Source: Ancylomarina subtilis
GTDB taxonomy: Bacteria > Bacteroidota > Bacteroidia > Bacteroidales > Marinifilaceae
DNA: 64,000 nt
Assembly: GCF_004217115.1 (NCBI RefSeq)
Contig: NZ_SHKN01000002.1
Span: 62,001-126,000 of the forward strand
Reading direction: 5' to 3'
The notes below the pieces were generated by a model. That model was not told the DNA's origin and did no database searches. It saw only the letters and a list, made by a program, of their open reading frames with translations. Positions within the stretch are counted from its first letter, which is position 1, and each line of letters begins with the position of its first letter. Below are positions 1-9,233 of the stretch, piece after piece. The translations under genes and the position numbers were made by a program.

Positions 1-19
1 AATCTGCTTTAATATTGGT

Positions 20-1123
20 CTAGAATTGATCGAAATATTGTTTGAATTTATCAGGGGCTACCGATACGCAAATTCGTGCGTATTGGGCTGCTTCTTCCTT
101 TTTGTATCTCGTAAAATAACTTAGCGATACAGATCCAATTCTTTTTTCTAAGAGTTCCTCCTCAGATTTGTTTAAAATGACAAAGATGCCAATTGCCTCG
201 CTTTCATTATAAAATTCAGATGCGAGGAGTCCTTTCTTTTTTAGATAATCTATATTCTGACGGATGCCGTCAACTGTAACTTGTTTGAAATTTTTGCTGG
301 CCAGTTTGCCTTTTTCGGATGTCAATAGGCTTGCGACCAGAAGTTGTGAAAAGGCATTGATCCCATTGGTTGCATACATTAAACGAATGCTAAGTTCGGT
401 GTTGAATTCCGAATTTGTAGAATGAACAAAGCCCAATCTCTGACCACTCAGACCTAGAGATTTGCTAAAGCTTTCAACAATGATTACATTTTTAAAGGCC
501 AGTAATTCCTGATAGAATTCGTCTTCCTTATCACAGAAAATTCTTCGGTAAGGACAATCGATAATAACAGTTGTTCCATTTTCATTAAGAATTCTGATGA
601 TTCGAATGAGTTCAGAATCTTCAATTTTATTCCCAATAGGGTTATTGGGATCACAGATAATGACGGCAGAATTTTTAATTTGGCTTAAGCGATCCTCTAA
701 ATCGTTAAAATCGCTATAACTTCCAGCCTGCATTCCACGAATGGTCATCACCTGAAAGTAAGATCCCCAATAATACTCGGGTAAAAGGATTTGATCAACC
801 TCAAGTGTCTGGAATGTTAGATCTAGAGCTGACATACCTCCACCGCTAATGCTGATATTTGAAAGTTGACTTTTGTTGTCAAAATAGTGTTGATTGATCG
901 CCTCCCGTAATTCTACGCGGCCTTGGGCGGGCGGATAAACCTGCATGGCATTGCTGTTAAAATCCATATCCTCAACAACAGAGCTTAAATCGATATTGCA
1001 AACTGCATTGACACCACGATTGAGCAGTAAATATTCTTTCCCAGTCTCAATACTCTTATTTCTAATCTTCTCTCCAATGCCAACTATGGCCGAATATTTG
1101 GCTCCGCTCTTTCGTATTTGCAT
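20..1123 (-). CDS. PLP-dependent class I/II aminotransferase
   Basis: Fold-type I PLP enzyme of 367 residues. The segment DPNNPIGN (about 158-165), the Asp189/Tyr192 region (IIDCPYRRIF) and the PLP-lysine motif SFSKSLGLSGQRLGF with Lys221 mark the aminotransferase class I/II domain, as in histidinol-phosphate or aspartate aminotransferases. The amino donor and acceptor cannot be read from the sequence. It starts with ATG and a consensus -7 element lies about 50 bases upstream. It stands alone: the next gene on this strand (bleC-like) is separated by 250 bases and a strong terminator. The family is confident; the substrate is unknown, and a role in amino-acid biosynthesis or salvage is only a guess. 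Confidence 0.85.
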   Translation of the reverse strand: MQIRKSGAKYSAIVGIGEKIRNKSIETGKEYLLLNRGVNAVCNIDLSSVVEDMDFNSNAMQVYPPAQGRVELREAINQHYFDNKSQLSNISISGGGMSALDLTFQTLEVDQILLPEYYWGSYFQVMTIRGMQAGSYSDFNDLEDRLSQIKNSAVIICDPNNPIGNKIEDSELIRIIRILNENGTTVIIDCPYRRIFCDKEDEFYQELLAFKNVIIVESFSKSLGLSGQRLGFVHSTNSEFNTELSIRLMYATNGINAFSQLLVASLLTSEKGKLASKNFKQVTVDGIRQNIDYLKKKGLLASEFYNESEAIGIFVILNKSEEELLEKRIGSVSLSYFTRYKKEEAAQYARICVSVAPDKFKQYFDQF

Positions 1124-1172
1124 GATTTTGTTTGTGTATATAGGTTTTTCTTAAGGCTTATTTAGAATAATT

Positions 1173-1180
1173 CAAAGATA
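1173..1180 (-). promoter_or_regulatory. -7 promoter element for the aminotransferase
   Basis: On the minus strand this reads TATCTTTG, an exact match to the Bacteroidota -7 consensus TAnnTTTG. It would start transcription about 43 bases before the ATG. No clean -33 TTG is visible at the expected spacing. Confidence 0.5.
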
Positions 1181-1298
1181 AGAATATCTGTGAATCTGAT
1201 CATGAGATCGCTGGTAATTTAGACGAAGAAATCGGAATAATTTGATACCCGAATTCAGAAGTCTGATACGTTAATGTTCTATATGCTTTAGAACGAAA

Positions 1299-1327
1299 AG
1301 CGCCCCAAAACATTGTTTTGGGGCGCT
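1299..1327 (-). terminator. Rho-independent terminator after the C1B peptidase gene
   Basis: A perfect 13-bp stem (1299-1311 with 1315-1327) encloses a 3-base loop. On the minus strand it is followed by a short T run. It lies 48 bases beyond the stop of the peptidase gene. Confidence 0.8.
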
Positions 1328-1374
1328 GGATAAATTGTATGTTGTGATTTGAAATTAAGATTCAAACCATTTTA

Positions 1375-2766
1375 TTAGAACATATAGTCCCAAACAGGTA
1401 GTTGAATTGGCTTGCTGTCAAGAGCTTTGATAGCCTTTTCGTTTAGGTACTTTTTGTTGATAACTACACGGAACATGTATTCACTAAACCATTCATCAGT
1501 GAAAGTGATGTAACCATTGTGTCCTGAACTTGTTCCCCATGAGTTTTCGAATTCCCATTTTACGGGCACTTCGTTTTCATCCACATCCACTCCAATCAGA
1601 GTCATAGCGTGAGACGAACCTGATTGACGAGTTAAGACACGTGCTTTTTTATCCATATCGAATTTAACACCAAATAAAGAAGCGTAATCGTAGGTGTTGA
1701 TATCCATCACACCTGCTTTGCGATTATGCTGTTTCCCAACATCGCAAGATGCATACATGGCCTGGTTGTTCTTGATAGAAGCCATGGCAAATGTTTTGAT
1801 ATCATCATTTGGCAAGTTAAGATAGGTCCAATTCACCCCTTCGGTAAGATTACGGTAGTTTTTAATTTCGTAAACTTTATAATATTCACGAGTTGGATCG
1901 TTCATGATCATCACCATTTCGTCTTTTGCAAAATCAGGTGCTACCAGATTCATAAATTCAAGGGGAGTGTATTTTTTAGCCTCGCTTACTTTTCCATCCG
2001 CATCTTTGTATCTCCAGGTGAAATCAACAGGAGGTTGACCAAGAGAAAGAGCTAGAATTCGATAAACGTCCTTTAGAACCTCTACTTTAGCATTCTGAAC
2101 TTTTTTGCTGTTCCCTTTTTTAGCTGCTAATTGGCGAATTTTGTAGGCTTCACCTCTTAGTTTTTCTTTAAGGATACGGTTAAGTTGTCCGGTATTATTA
2201 GAAATTGCTGTTTCAGGCATAATTTCAGTTGGAACAACGCCATATTTTTTAGCTACATTAAAAAATGAATTCCAAACACCACCATCATCAACAGGGCTTT
2301 TGAAGTATTGAACCACTTCACGATCCCCCATATCTTTATCAGCTGTTGCGATAATATTTTCAAGGAACAAGTTTGATTTTTCGAAAAGATCCCAGAAGTA
2401 GTTGTAGTTGTGAGAAAAGTCGAATGAGCTTAAATTAAGATCTTTAATAACATTTGGACGAATGGTGTTCATTGAGGTGAACATCCAGCAACGCCCCGAA
2501 CTTTTCTGGTTGGTAATCCCTTTTACATCTACTCTGTATTTAAAGAAATGGTCAGTTTGGCCAATCTTTGAGCGGTTAAGTGCCAGCTCACGAATGCTTT
2601 TACTGTTTGTAATTGCATTTTGCAAGGCTTGAGTTGAAGCATCAGCATTGAAACTGCTGCGTATTTCATTAAGCGTTTTGCTGTCGATAGCACCTTGAGT
2701 TTGTGCCATGCTTGAACCTGCAAAAGCTAAAGCCAGAACAGGAAGCATTAAAAATTTAAAATTCAT
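1375..2766 (-). CDS. C1B family cysteine aminopeptidase (bleomycin hydrolase type)
   Basis: Papain-fold peptidase of the C1B/PepC/bleomycin hydrolase family. The triad is visible as Cys93 in SSGRCWMF, His386 in SGSSHAMTLIG and Asn408 in FENSWG. I chose the ATG at 2766 because it begins a typical signal peptide (MNFKFLMLPVLALAFAGSSMA, cleavage before Q). The open frame extends 14 codons further upstream with no signal-like sequence. The mature protein is therefore probably exported to the periplasm, whereas classical PepC is cytosolic. Secreted C1B peptidases with signal peptides are common in Bacteroidota. The likely role is trimming of peptides from dietary or environmental protein. The gene is monocistronic, with a -7 element just upstream and a terminator downstream. 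Confidence 0.9.
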   Translation of the reverse strand: MNFKFLMLPVLALAFAGSSMAQTQGAIDSKTLNEIRSSFNADASTQALQNAITNSKSIRELALNRSKIGQTDHFFKYRVDVKGITNQKSSGRCWMFTSMNTIRPNVIKDLNLSSFDFSHNYNYFWDLFEKSNLFLENIIATADKDMGDREVVQYFKSPVDDGGVWNSFFNVAKKYGVVPTEIMPETAISNNTGQLNRILKEKLRGEAYKIRQLAAKKGNSKKVQNAKVEVLKDVYRILALSLGQPPVDFTWRYKDADGKVSEAKKYTPLEFMNLVAPDFAKDEMVMIMNDPTREYYKVYEIKNYRNLTEGVNWTYLNLPNDDIKTFAMASIKNNQAMYASCDVGKQHNRKAGVMDINTYDYASLFGVKFDMDKKARVLTRQSGSSHAMTLIGVDVDENEVPVKWEFENSWGTSSGHNGYITFTDEWFSEYMFRVVINKKYLNEKAIKALDSKPIQLPVWDYMF

Positions 2767-2801
2767 GTGTTGTGTTTTTAGTTTGTCATTACTAATGAGC
2801 A

Positions 2802-2809
2802 CAAACATA
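2802..2809 (-). promoter_or_regulatory. -7 promoter element for the C1B peptidase gene
   Basis: The minus strand reads TATGTTTG, an exact TAnnTTTG match. It places a start site about 30 bases before the chosen ATG at 2766, which supports that start over the longer frame. Confidence 0.5.
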
Positions 2810-2863
2810 AGAAAAGTATGGGAGTTTGGCTAAAAGGATTGCCTATTAGAGAACAGAAAACCC

Positions 2864-2899
2864 GAAACAGATTTATGATTTAAATCATAAATCTGTTTC
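2864..2899 (-). terminator. 36-bp perfect palindrome after the ABC transporter gene
   Basis: Positions 2864-2881 are exactly complementary to 2882-2899, giving an 18-bp arm with no spacer. It begins two bases beyond the stop codon of the ABC transporter gene, so a transcription terminator is the simplest reading. The following minus-strand bases (GGGTTTTC) form only a weak U tract. Confidence 0.6.
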
Positions 2900-2901
2900 A
2901 G

Positions 2902-5900
2902 TTAGGGTTTGATTTTTTTTTCTTTTTGTACCAATCTGAGGCTTTCGAAAAAGTCGACCAGTTTTCTAAGTAAGTCAGCCCAAAGCATTCCAAATAGGAG
3001 GGCAGTCCCTATCCAAATAACAAGGAGATTGAACCAATAGGTGTCGATATAAAAGTTTCCAATCCTTTTTACAGGGGCATAAAAGTGAGCTCGCCCAAAT
3101 CGTGAGTCCGGATACATGAAGATGGGATCTTTCTTTTGAATGAGTCTCTGATCAACTTCAATCATTTTGTTGACTTCTGTTCGGTTCAAAACCAAGTCAG
3201 CTAATGCTTGATTGTAAAAACTTTGTTTGAAATCGTAAACCCCGTTACGTCCCAACGAGTCTACAAGCTGTGAATACTGGAAGTCTTTTTTGTAACTCGA
3301 TTCACTACTTAGCCCCATAAAATAAAGCTTAATTCCATCGAGATATTGTCTGGTTTGTTCAAGTATATTTAGGTTAAAATCCAGCATATTTAACTTGTGC
3401 AGACTTTCGAAAGGCTTAAATCCGGCCTCTTCGGATAATTCAGAAATTTCGTTTCTAAGAAGGTGGAAATGGTTTCTAGTTTCCTCTGAGTTTTTTTCGA
3501 ATTCGATATTCCTTTCACAATCGATTAGAATTGATTCAATTTTAGGAATTAGGAAAGAGCTTTTGAAAGCTGCATCGCTCACTCCTTTTTCAAAATCAAA
3601 GAAATATTTTTCAAATTGATTATCCTTGAATTGAGTGACTGCCATAGCTTCGTAGGCCCAGCGAGTTGTCATTAAGTCACCAATAACAGGAACATATATC
3701 TTATTCGTGATTCCACTGTGTAAGTCATCGAATTTTATCATGGCTCCTCCTAAAAGCAACTGAGGAACCAAAATCAGAGGAATAAGGATGTATATTGTAA
3801 TAACAGAATTCAGTCCGGAAGAAATATTCAATCCAACCATGTTTGAAAAACAGGATGTTGTGAATAAAACGAGCCAAAAAGAGAGTGTCATCCCCTGAAC
3901 CTCGAGCACATAGTTTCCCAATAGGACAAAGCTTAAGGTTTGTATGGCTGAGAGTAAAAATAAGAAGGTTATCTTTGAAAAGAGATAGGCATTTCTTGAA
4001 AGGTTTAGAAACTTTTCTCTCTGAAGAATCTTTTTATCACGAATGATTTCCTCAGCACTCACACTCAGTCCAATAAACATTGAAACAACAACCGCCATAA
4101 ATAGAAAGACGGGGTAGTTCTTATTCTCACCAAACACGTAACCTGATGCAGAAGTGTACTTGGTGAAATAACCCAGAATGAAAGCTAAAAGTGGTGCTTC
4201 AAACAGGTTGATGATTAAATATTGCTTATTGGTTAGTTTAGAAAGAAGGTTTCTGATCCAAAAGATTGAGAATTGTTTTATTCGATTAGGAATCTTAAAG
4301 TCACTCTTTGGTAAACTGCTTTCTGATTTGACGGGTTCAACAGGCGCATCAATATTTTTTCGATATTTTTCGTTCCATTGCTTAGGACTTGTTCTTCTTT
4401 CACGAGTTGGCTTTCCGTTTTCATCAATCTTTCGGGTCTCAACAATTTGAAGAATCTGTTCCGGATTGACATTACCACAAGTCACACACTCACTTTCTGA
4501 AGCGTTAACCTGAGAGTTTTGTGTCTTAAAATAAACAATAGAATCAATTGGGTTTCCCGTGTAAATAGGGTAGCCTCCCTTATCCATAATCCAGAGCTTA
4601 TCGAACATTTTAAAAATCTCCGATGAGGGCTGATGGATGTTGGCTATAACGAGTTTTCCCTTAAGTGTCTGCTGTTTGAGCAGATTCATGATCATTTCAG
4701 AATCCGTAGATGATAAGCCCGATGTGGGTTCGTCAACCAAAAGAATCGCAGGTTCACGCATCAGTTCCAAGCCAATATTCAGGCGTTTACGCTGGCCTCC
4801 ACTGATGAATTTGTTTAGCGGATTACCCACTTTTAGATTTCTAACCTCGTAAAGAGCCAAATCGTGAAGTAGGGTATGAACGGTTTTTAGAATTTGACGT
4901 TGGGTATATTCTTTAAAGCAAAGTTTAGCGTTGTAATAGAGGTTTTGTAATACCGTTAATTCTTCTATCAAAAGGTCGTCTTGTGGCACAAAACCTATAA
5001 GCCCCTGAATGGCTGATTTGTTGCGATGTATTTCAAAATCATTAATGAAAATCTCACCCCTGTTCAGAGGCAGATTGCCATTAAGGACATTGAGAAGGGT
5101 GGATTTACCAACACCACTACCTCCCATAATTCCAATAAGCTGTCCACTTTTTTCGGAGATATTGAAATTATGAATCCCATTGTTTGAATTTCTAAATCTG
5201 AACATGACATCTTTTACCGTAAAAACGATATTTTCCTGATTGTCTTCTTTTAGAAAGATGCTGGCCAGATCGGAATAATAGATGGAATTAATATTGGGAC
5301 CTTTAATAATTGAACCGTGTTTCAATCGGTAGCTTTGGCCTTTTATAATTTTGTTTCCTTCAAGGTAAAGATTTAATTCGCCAAGATATCTGAATACGAT
5401 AAGGTTGGCAGAAGGAAAATAAAGTGCGATTAATTTCCCATATAAATTTTCGCAATAGAGATGTTTTGTTTGATCGTGATTGGTTTTCTGATCTTTTTTC
5501 ATGAACCAGGAAAGGTTCTCTGACCATTCGGTAATCTGATTGTTGATAATCAGAAATTTGTTTTTGTCATATTTATCCAGGAAATCTTCGCCTATAATAA
5601 AGACAATCGCATTCTGAAATTCATTTCGTTTGATGTTGAAATTTTCAGCAACAATGCTAATGAATTCAAATTCTCCTTCGCTTACGATTCCATCTTCGTA
5701 GATAAATTCCAATAGGCGTATCAGAACGATAAGTCGTTCCTCCTGAATGAGTTCTGATCGGATTTTGACACAAACGCTGGCCGCCTCAGATAGGGAAATT
5801 ATATTGGTGGTTTTGTCATGAACATTGGCTTGATATTCCATCTCTCTATGGTAGAACTCATAGTAGTTTAGGAATAAATTCATGTACTCTTCTTCATCTT

Positions 5901-6027
5901 GTGCACTCACATATCGCTTCAGGAAATTATCAACAATATCTTTCCCTTTGGTGGAAACACCTTCTTCTTTGGCATTGGCTACTATGGCAAAAAGGTGCAT
6001 CAATGCATTTAAGATAGATTCTCCCAT
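2902..6027 (-). CDS. TerB-like domain / ABCG-type ABC transporter fusion
   Basis: Protein of 1041 residues combining several modules. Residues 1-170 form a helical acidic domain resembling TerB-like domains. Residues 180-280 are a beta-rich linker, possibly FHA-like. An ATPase domain follows with Walker A GGSGVGKST (302-310), signature ISGGQRKRLNIG and Walker B ILLVDEPTSGL. A linker carries a CVTCG pair, and an ABC-2 type permease has about six or seven membrane segments with a large loop before the last one. The order ATPase then permease is that of ABCG half-transporters. The substrate is unknown. The gene is alone between a terminator and a 190-base gap. Related fused transporters occur in Bacteroidota but I know of no assigned function. 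The TerB assignment rests on overall character, not a computed match. Confidence 0.8.
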   Translation of the reverse strand: MGESILNALMHLFAIVANAKEEGVSTKGKDIVDNFLKRYVSAQDEEEYMNLFLNYYEFYHREMEYQANVHDKTTNIISLSEAASVCVKIRSELIQEERLIVLIRLLEFIYEDGIVSEGEFEFISIVAENFNIKRNEFQNAIVFIIGEDFLDKYDKNKFLIINNQITEWSENLSWFMKKDQKTNHDQTKHLYCENLYGKLIALYFPSANLIVFRYLGELNLYLEGNKIIKGQSYRLKHGSIIKGPNINSIYYSDLASIFLKEDNQENIVFTVKDVMFRFRNSNNGIHNFNISEKSGQLIGIMGGSGVGKSTLLNVLNGNLPLNRGEIFINDFEIHRNKSAIQGLIGFVPQDDLLIEELTVLQNLYYNAKLCFKEYTQRQILKTVHTLLHDLALYEVRNLKVGNPLNKFISGGQRKRLNIGLELMREPAILLVDEPTSGLSSTDSEMIMNLLKQQTLKGKLVIANIHQPSSEIFKMFDKLWIMDKGGYPIYTGNPIDSIVYFKTQNSQVNASESECVTCGNVNPEQILQIVETRKIDENGKPTRERRTSPKQWNEKYRKNIDAPVEPVKSESSLPKSDFKIPNRIKQFSIFWIRNLLSKLTNKQYLIINLFEAPLLAFILGYFTKYTSASGYVFGENKNYPVFLFMAVVVSMFIGLSVSAEEIIRDKKILQREKFLNLSRNAYLFSKITFLFLLSAIQTLSFVLLGNYVLEVQGMTLSFWLVLFTTSCFSNMVGLNISSGLNSVITIYILIPLILVPQLLLGGAMIKFDDLHSGITNKIYVPVIGDLMTTRWAYEAMAVTQFKDNQFEKYFFDFEKGVSDAAFKSSFLIPKIESILIDCERNIEFEKNSEETRNHFHLLRNEISELSEEAGFKPFESLHKLNMLDFNLNILEQTRQYLDGIKLYFMGLSSESSYKKDFQYSQLVDSLGRNGVYDFKQSFYNQALADLVLNRTEVNKMIEVDQRLIQKKDPIFMYPDSRFGRAHFYAPVKRIGNFYIDTYWFNLLVIWIGTALLFGMLWADLLRKLVDFFESLRLVQKEKKIKP

Positions 6028-6154
6028 TTTAAGCGTTGAGTTTTTTTAGATTTGATTTTAGAGTAAAAGGTTTTAATTGTGATTTTCGCACAGATTTAAA
6101 AATACAATTTATTTGTCAGAAATTTTAAAAGGCATGCAAAAACAAAGCATAAAA

Positions 6155-6182
6155 AAACTGCAATTCGTTTGAATTGCAGTTT
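6155..6182 (-). terminator. Rho-independent terminator after the 277-aa lipoprotein gene
   Basis: A perfect 12-bp stem (6155-6166 with 6171-6182) has a 4-base loop. On the minus strand it runs directly into a T tract (A run at 6151-6157 on the plus strand). Confidence 0.8.
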
Positions 6183-6216
6183 TGAATTTATTCTGAAGAT
6201 TTTAAACCGAAATGGT

Positions 6217-7050
6217 TTATTTTACAATCGCTTCTCTAAGTTTAACAATACTTGCTGTAATTTCTTCAAGCTGAGGCTTAGTCATGCTTCCTTCAATTTT
6301 ATCGTAACTTGCTTTTAAACCATTGAAATCATTAATCAATGAAGCAATATTTGGGTCCTGAGACTCAGGCTGAAGAACTTTTAGTAAACGTTCCAATGAA
6401 TCTTTTTGATCGTAAATCACTTTTACAATTTCAGGATTGGTAAATGTGTTGTCTGAAATATGAGTTGCGATATACAAGCCCTCAATAAAACTACCACTTA
6501 CAACAAAAAGGGATAAGTTCGCTTTGCCATTCTTGTTTAAGAAAGCATAAGTGTCGTAAAATGAGTTGGTGATAATTTTGATCAACTCTTCCTTCTTGTC
6601 CAGATTTTTCTCAACATCACTAACTAAAGTTTCGTTGTATGCAGAGGTGATTTCCAGGTTGTCAATTATTTTTTTAGATGCTTTTAGAAACAACATGGTT
6701 TCTTGTTTTCTGTGGTATGTACTTGCATAACTCAAGTCTGCACTGTAAATACCAAGATTTAGCGCTCTTGATTTTTCAGTAAAATATTTGTCTGCGTTTT
6801 CAGTTGAATTTGAAATGCCAATAATGTAATCTGCTCCAATTCTATTCAGCATTGAAGTTAATTCAAAGGTAGTTGGAAGTGGATAAACCACATCCTTCAC
6901 CTCTTTTGCGATGGCTTTCTTAAGCAAAGGTTTCTCTGTTTGAGTTTCTTTTGTAGCTTTTTTGTCTACAGGCTTACAACCTGTGATATTAATTGCGAAT
7001 ATTAATCCTAAGATTACTAGGCTATAAGGAGATGTTGTTAGTCGTTTCAT
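6217..7050 (-). CDS. Lipoprotein of unknown function
   Basis: 277 residues. The N-terminus is a lipoprotein signal peptide ending in the lipobox NITGC, with the lipidated cysteine at position 25, followed by a Lys/Thr-rich linker. The rest is predicted soluble and mostly helical, with no enzymatic motif I recognise. The Lys-Pro residues after the cysteine do not allow a firm inner or outer membrane sorting call. It has its own terminator and is transcribed separately from the two-component system 186 bases upstream. Its position next to that system may be coincidental. Confidence 0.75.
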   Translation of the reverse strand: MKRLTTSPYSLVILGLIFAINITGCKPVDKKATKETQTEKPLLKKAIAKEVKDVVYPLPTTFELTSMLNRIGADYIIGISNSTENADKYFTEKSRALNLGIYSADLSYASTYHRKQETMLFLKASKKIIDNLEITSAYNETLVSDVEKNLDKKEELIKIITNSFYDTYAFLNKNGKANLSLFVVSGSFIEGLYIATHISDNTFTNPEIVKVIYDQKDSLERLLKVLQPESQDPNIASLINDFNGLKASYDKIEGSMTKPQLEEITASIVKLREAIVK

Positions 7051-7235
7051 TTAGTTACAATTTTATAGATCAATATATATTCAAGTTTTCAGTCTAAATT
7101 TAGCAAAAAGCCTGTAAATACGAACTGAATTTGAATTATATTTTTTTGAGGTTTGTTGACTGGCACAAGTCTGTTTAAAGACTTATGAGTTCGATTCTTT
7201 TTATGTTTTATTAAGATGATTCCAGAAGCATCAAA

Positions 7236-7937
7236 TTAGCCCATGTGGATTTTTTGTAGGAATCCTTGTTTGTAGTTGTTGCCAATGGGTAAGCTGTTAT
7301 TTGTCATATGAACCATATTACCTTCTATTGATTTTATTTTAGCTAAAGCAACAATGTAGGATTTGTGTACGCGGTAAAATTTTTGAGTTGGCAATAATTT
7401 TTCAATCCCCTTTAAAGACTGATAGGTAACGATGTGTTCTGAATCGGTATAGATTTTCACATAATCGCCAAGGGCTTCGATGTATTGAATACGATCTAAA
7501 CTTACATTTATTGTTTTTTTATTGGCTTTTACAAAGATGTATTCCATATCACCCCTAACTTCTTCCTGTTGCTCAGTTAGTTTCATTCGTTCTTCTGCTT
7601 TCTGAATGGCCTGTAGAAAACGCTGAAAAGCAAAGGGTTTTTTAAGGTAATCGAGCACATTAAGTTCGTAGCTTTCTACCGCATACTCGGTATAAGCACT
7701 TGTGATGATGGTTAGTGGCGGATTTTTATATGTTTTAAGAAAGTTGATTCCGTTCAATCTAGGCATATTGATATCTAAAAAGATTAAATCGATTTCTTCT
7801 TTTTTGAGTACTTCCATCGCCTCAAGAGCATCGCTGCACTTTCCAACCAAATCCAATCCTGATAGTTCAGCAATGTATTTTTCTAACACACGTTGTGCTA
7901 AGGGTTCATCATCAATTATTAAGCATTTTAGTTTCAT
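7236..7937 (-). CDS. LytTR-family response regulator
   Basis: A receiver domain occupies residues 1-120, with the acidic pair Asp9/Asp10, phospho-acceptor Asp55 (LIFLDINMP) and a conserved Lys in DYLKKPF. A LytTR DNA-binding domain follows (about 135-233, with YIEALGDYVKIYT and the FYRVHKSYIVAL segment). It follows the sensor kinase gene by 86 bases on the same strand and is evidently its partner. Regulators of this family bind direct repeats upstream of a few target genes, often encoding membrane or cell-surface proteins. No target can be named from the window. Confidence 0.93.
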   Translation of the reverse strand: MKLKCLIIDDEPLAQRVLEKYIAELSGLDLVGKCSDALEAMEVLKKEEIDLIFLDINMPRLNGINFLKTYKNPPLTIITSAYTEYAVESYELNVLDYLKKPFAFQRFLQAIQKAEERMKLTEQQEEVRGDMEYIFVKANKKTINVSLDRIQYIEALGDYVKIYTDSEHIVTYQSLKGIEKLLPTQKFYRVHKSYIVALAKIKSIEGNMVHMTNNSLPIGNNYKQGFLQKIHMG

Positions 7938-8022
7938 GTCAATCTCTTTTTCTATCTAAGACTTAGTGGTTAGTCTTAATGTGATGGGAATAGCTTACCA
8001 AATTAGTCATTTTTTCCAACAA

Positions 8023-9111
8023 TCAGGAGAGTTCAATATTTAGACTGATTTTGAATGTCTTTTCACCTTTTTCAATATCTAATTTATGCTTCTGAGGATA
8101 AATGAGTTCAAGACGTCTGACGACATTCTCAATACCAATTCCTCCACTTTTCTTTTTAGTTTGATCCCAATTGGGATCGTAACTGTTTTCAATCACAAGC
8201 TCCATTTGATCATTTTCATCAAAGTTGAAAGTGATGTTTATGAAACTATCCAGGTCCTTTCCGTATAAGCCATGCTTGAAGGCATTCTCGATAAAGGGTT
8301 CGAATAGGAGAGGAGCTATCTTGTGTCCATCAAAATGACCATTAACGATAAAATTGATGGGGGTGGTTTCATCCAACCTAATTTTATGTAGGCTGATATA
8401 GTTTCGGGTGAAGTCAAGTTCTTTGTTAATATCGACTAGCCTTTCATTGCAATCGTAAAGAATGTAGCGCATTAAATCGGATAGTTGCAGGACGACAGTT
8501 GCTGTATCATCTGATTTATCAAGAGCTAAAGAATAGATGTTGTTTAGGGAATTGAATAAAAAATGGGGTTTGATTTGTGTTTTTAGCACTTTAAGTTCCG
8601 CTTCGAGCTTTTCTTTTTCAATATCTTTTAATTGACTTGATATTTTTTGTAGAATAAACCATTCGCGGGTTAGAGAGAATATACTTGTGACTCCCACGTA
8701 AATAAATGAAAAGAAGGCAAAGTTTATCCAATCAGTAAAAACAAATGATTTGAATCCATCATTTTCTGTCAGAAAACTATTTAACGGATAGATGAGTAGA
8801 AATTGAATTAAAAGTGCTGAAAGCCCTACCGTTATAAAAAGAGATAGAAAGAATAGGAAAAAGGCCTTTTTTTTGAAAAAAGCTGGTATTAATATTCTTA
8901 GGTTTGTATATACTGCGGCTGCAAAACAAATATTGAAAGCTATTGCTAATGAAATGATTTGGTAAGTGAGGACATTTTTGTATTCACTCGCCAGAAACAA
9001 TGAAAATAGCCAAAAAAGGACTGAGACAAACCAAAATATAATGTGGTAGATGTTTTTGCTTCGTGTCATTAGTATTGGAGTTGCCATATAGATAATTTCA
9101 AATTGCTGCAT
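8023..9111 (-). CDS. Sensor histidine kinase, LytS/YehU type
   Basis: Four hydrophobic segments within the first 150 residues are followed by a short coiled region and the His_kinase motif LKTQIKPHFLFNSLNN, which carries the phospho-acceptor histidine. A GHKL ATPase follows (N box EPFIENAFKHG, G box GGIGIENVVRRL). No separate sensor domain is present, so the membrane segments probably sense the signal. The open frame begins with TTG at 9126. I chose the first ATG at 9111; ATGs at 9087 and 9069 are also possible, and the last fits directly against the first membrane segment. It is co-directional with the LytTR regulator and probably co-transcribed. Confidence 0.9.
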   Translation of the reverse strand: MQQFEIIYMATPILMTRSKNIYHIIFWFVSVLFWLFSLFLASEYKNVLTYQIISLAIAFNICFAAAVYTNLRILIPAFFKKKAFFLFFLSLFITVGLSALLIQFLLIYPLNSFLTENDGFKSFVFTDWINFAFFSFIYVGVTSIFSLTREWFILQKISSQLKDIEKEKLEAELKVLKTQIKPHFLFNSLNNIYSLALDKSDDTATVVLQLSDLMRYILYDCNERLVDINKELDFTRNYISLHKIRLDETTPINFIVNGHFDGHKIAPLLFEPFIENAFKHGLYGKDLDSFINITFNFDENDQMELVIENSYDPNWDQTKKKSGGIGIENVVRRLELIYPQKHKLDIEKGEKTFKISLNIELS

Positions 9112-9233
9112 GAAAATAAAAAACAATATGCAGTATACGAAACAATTGTCTAAATAAGATTGATTATGGCTTTGGAGCAGGCTGTTTTGTTCGATTTTTT
9201 GTAGCTTCGTTAGAGTCTAACTAATCAATTGAT

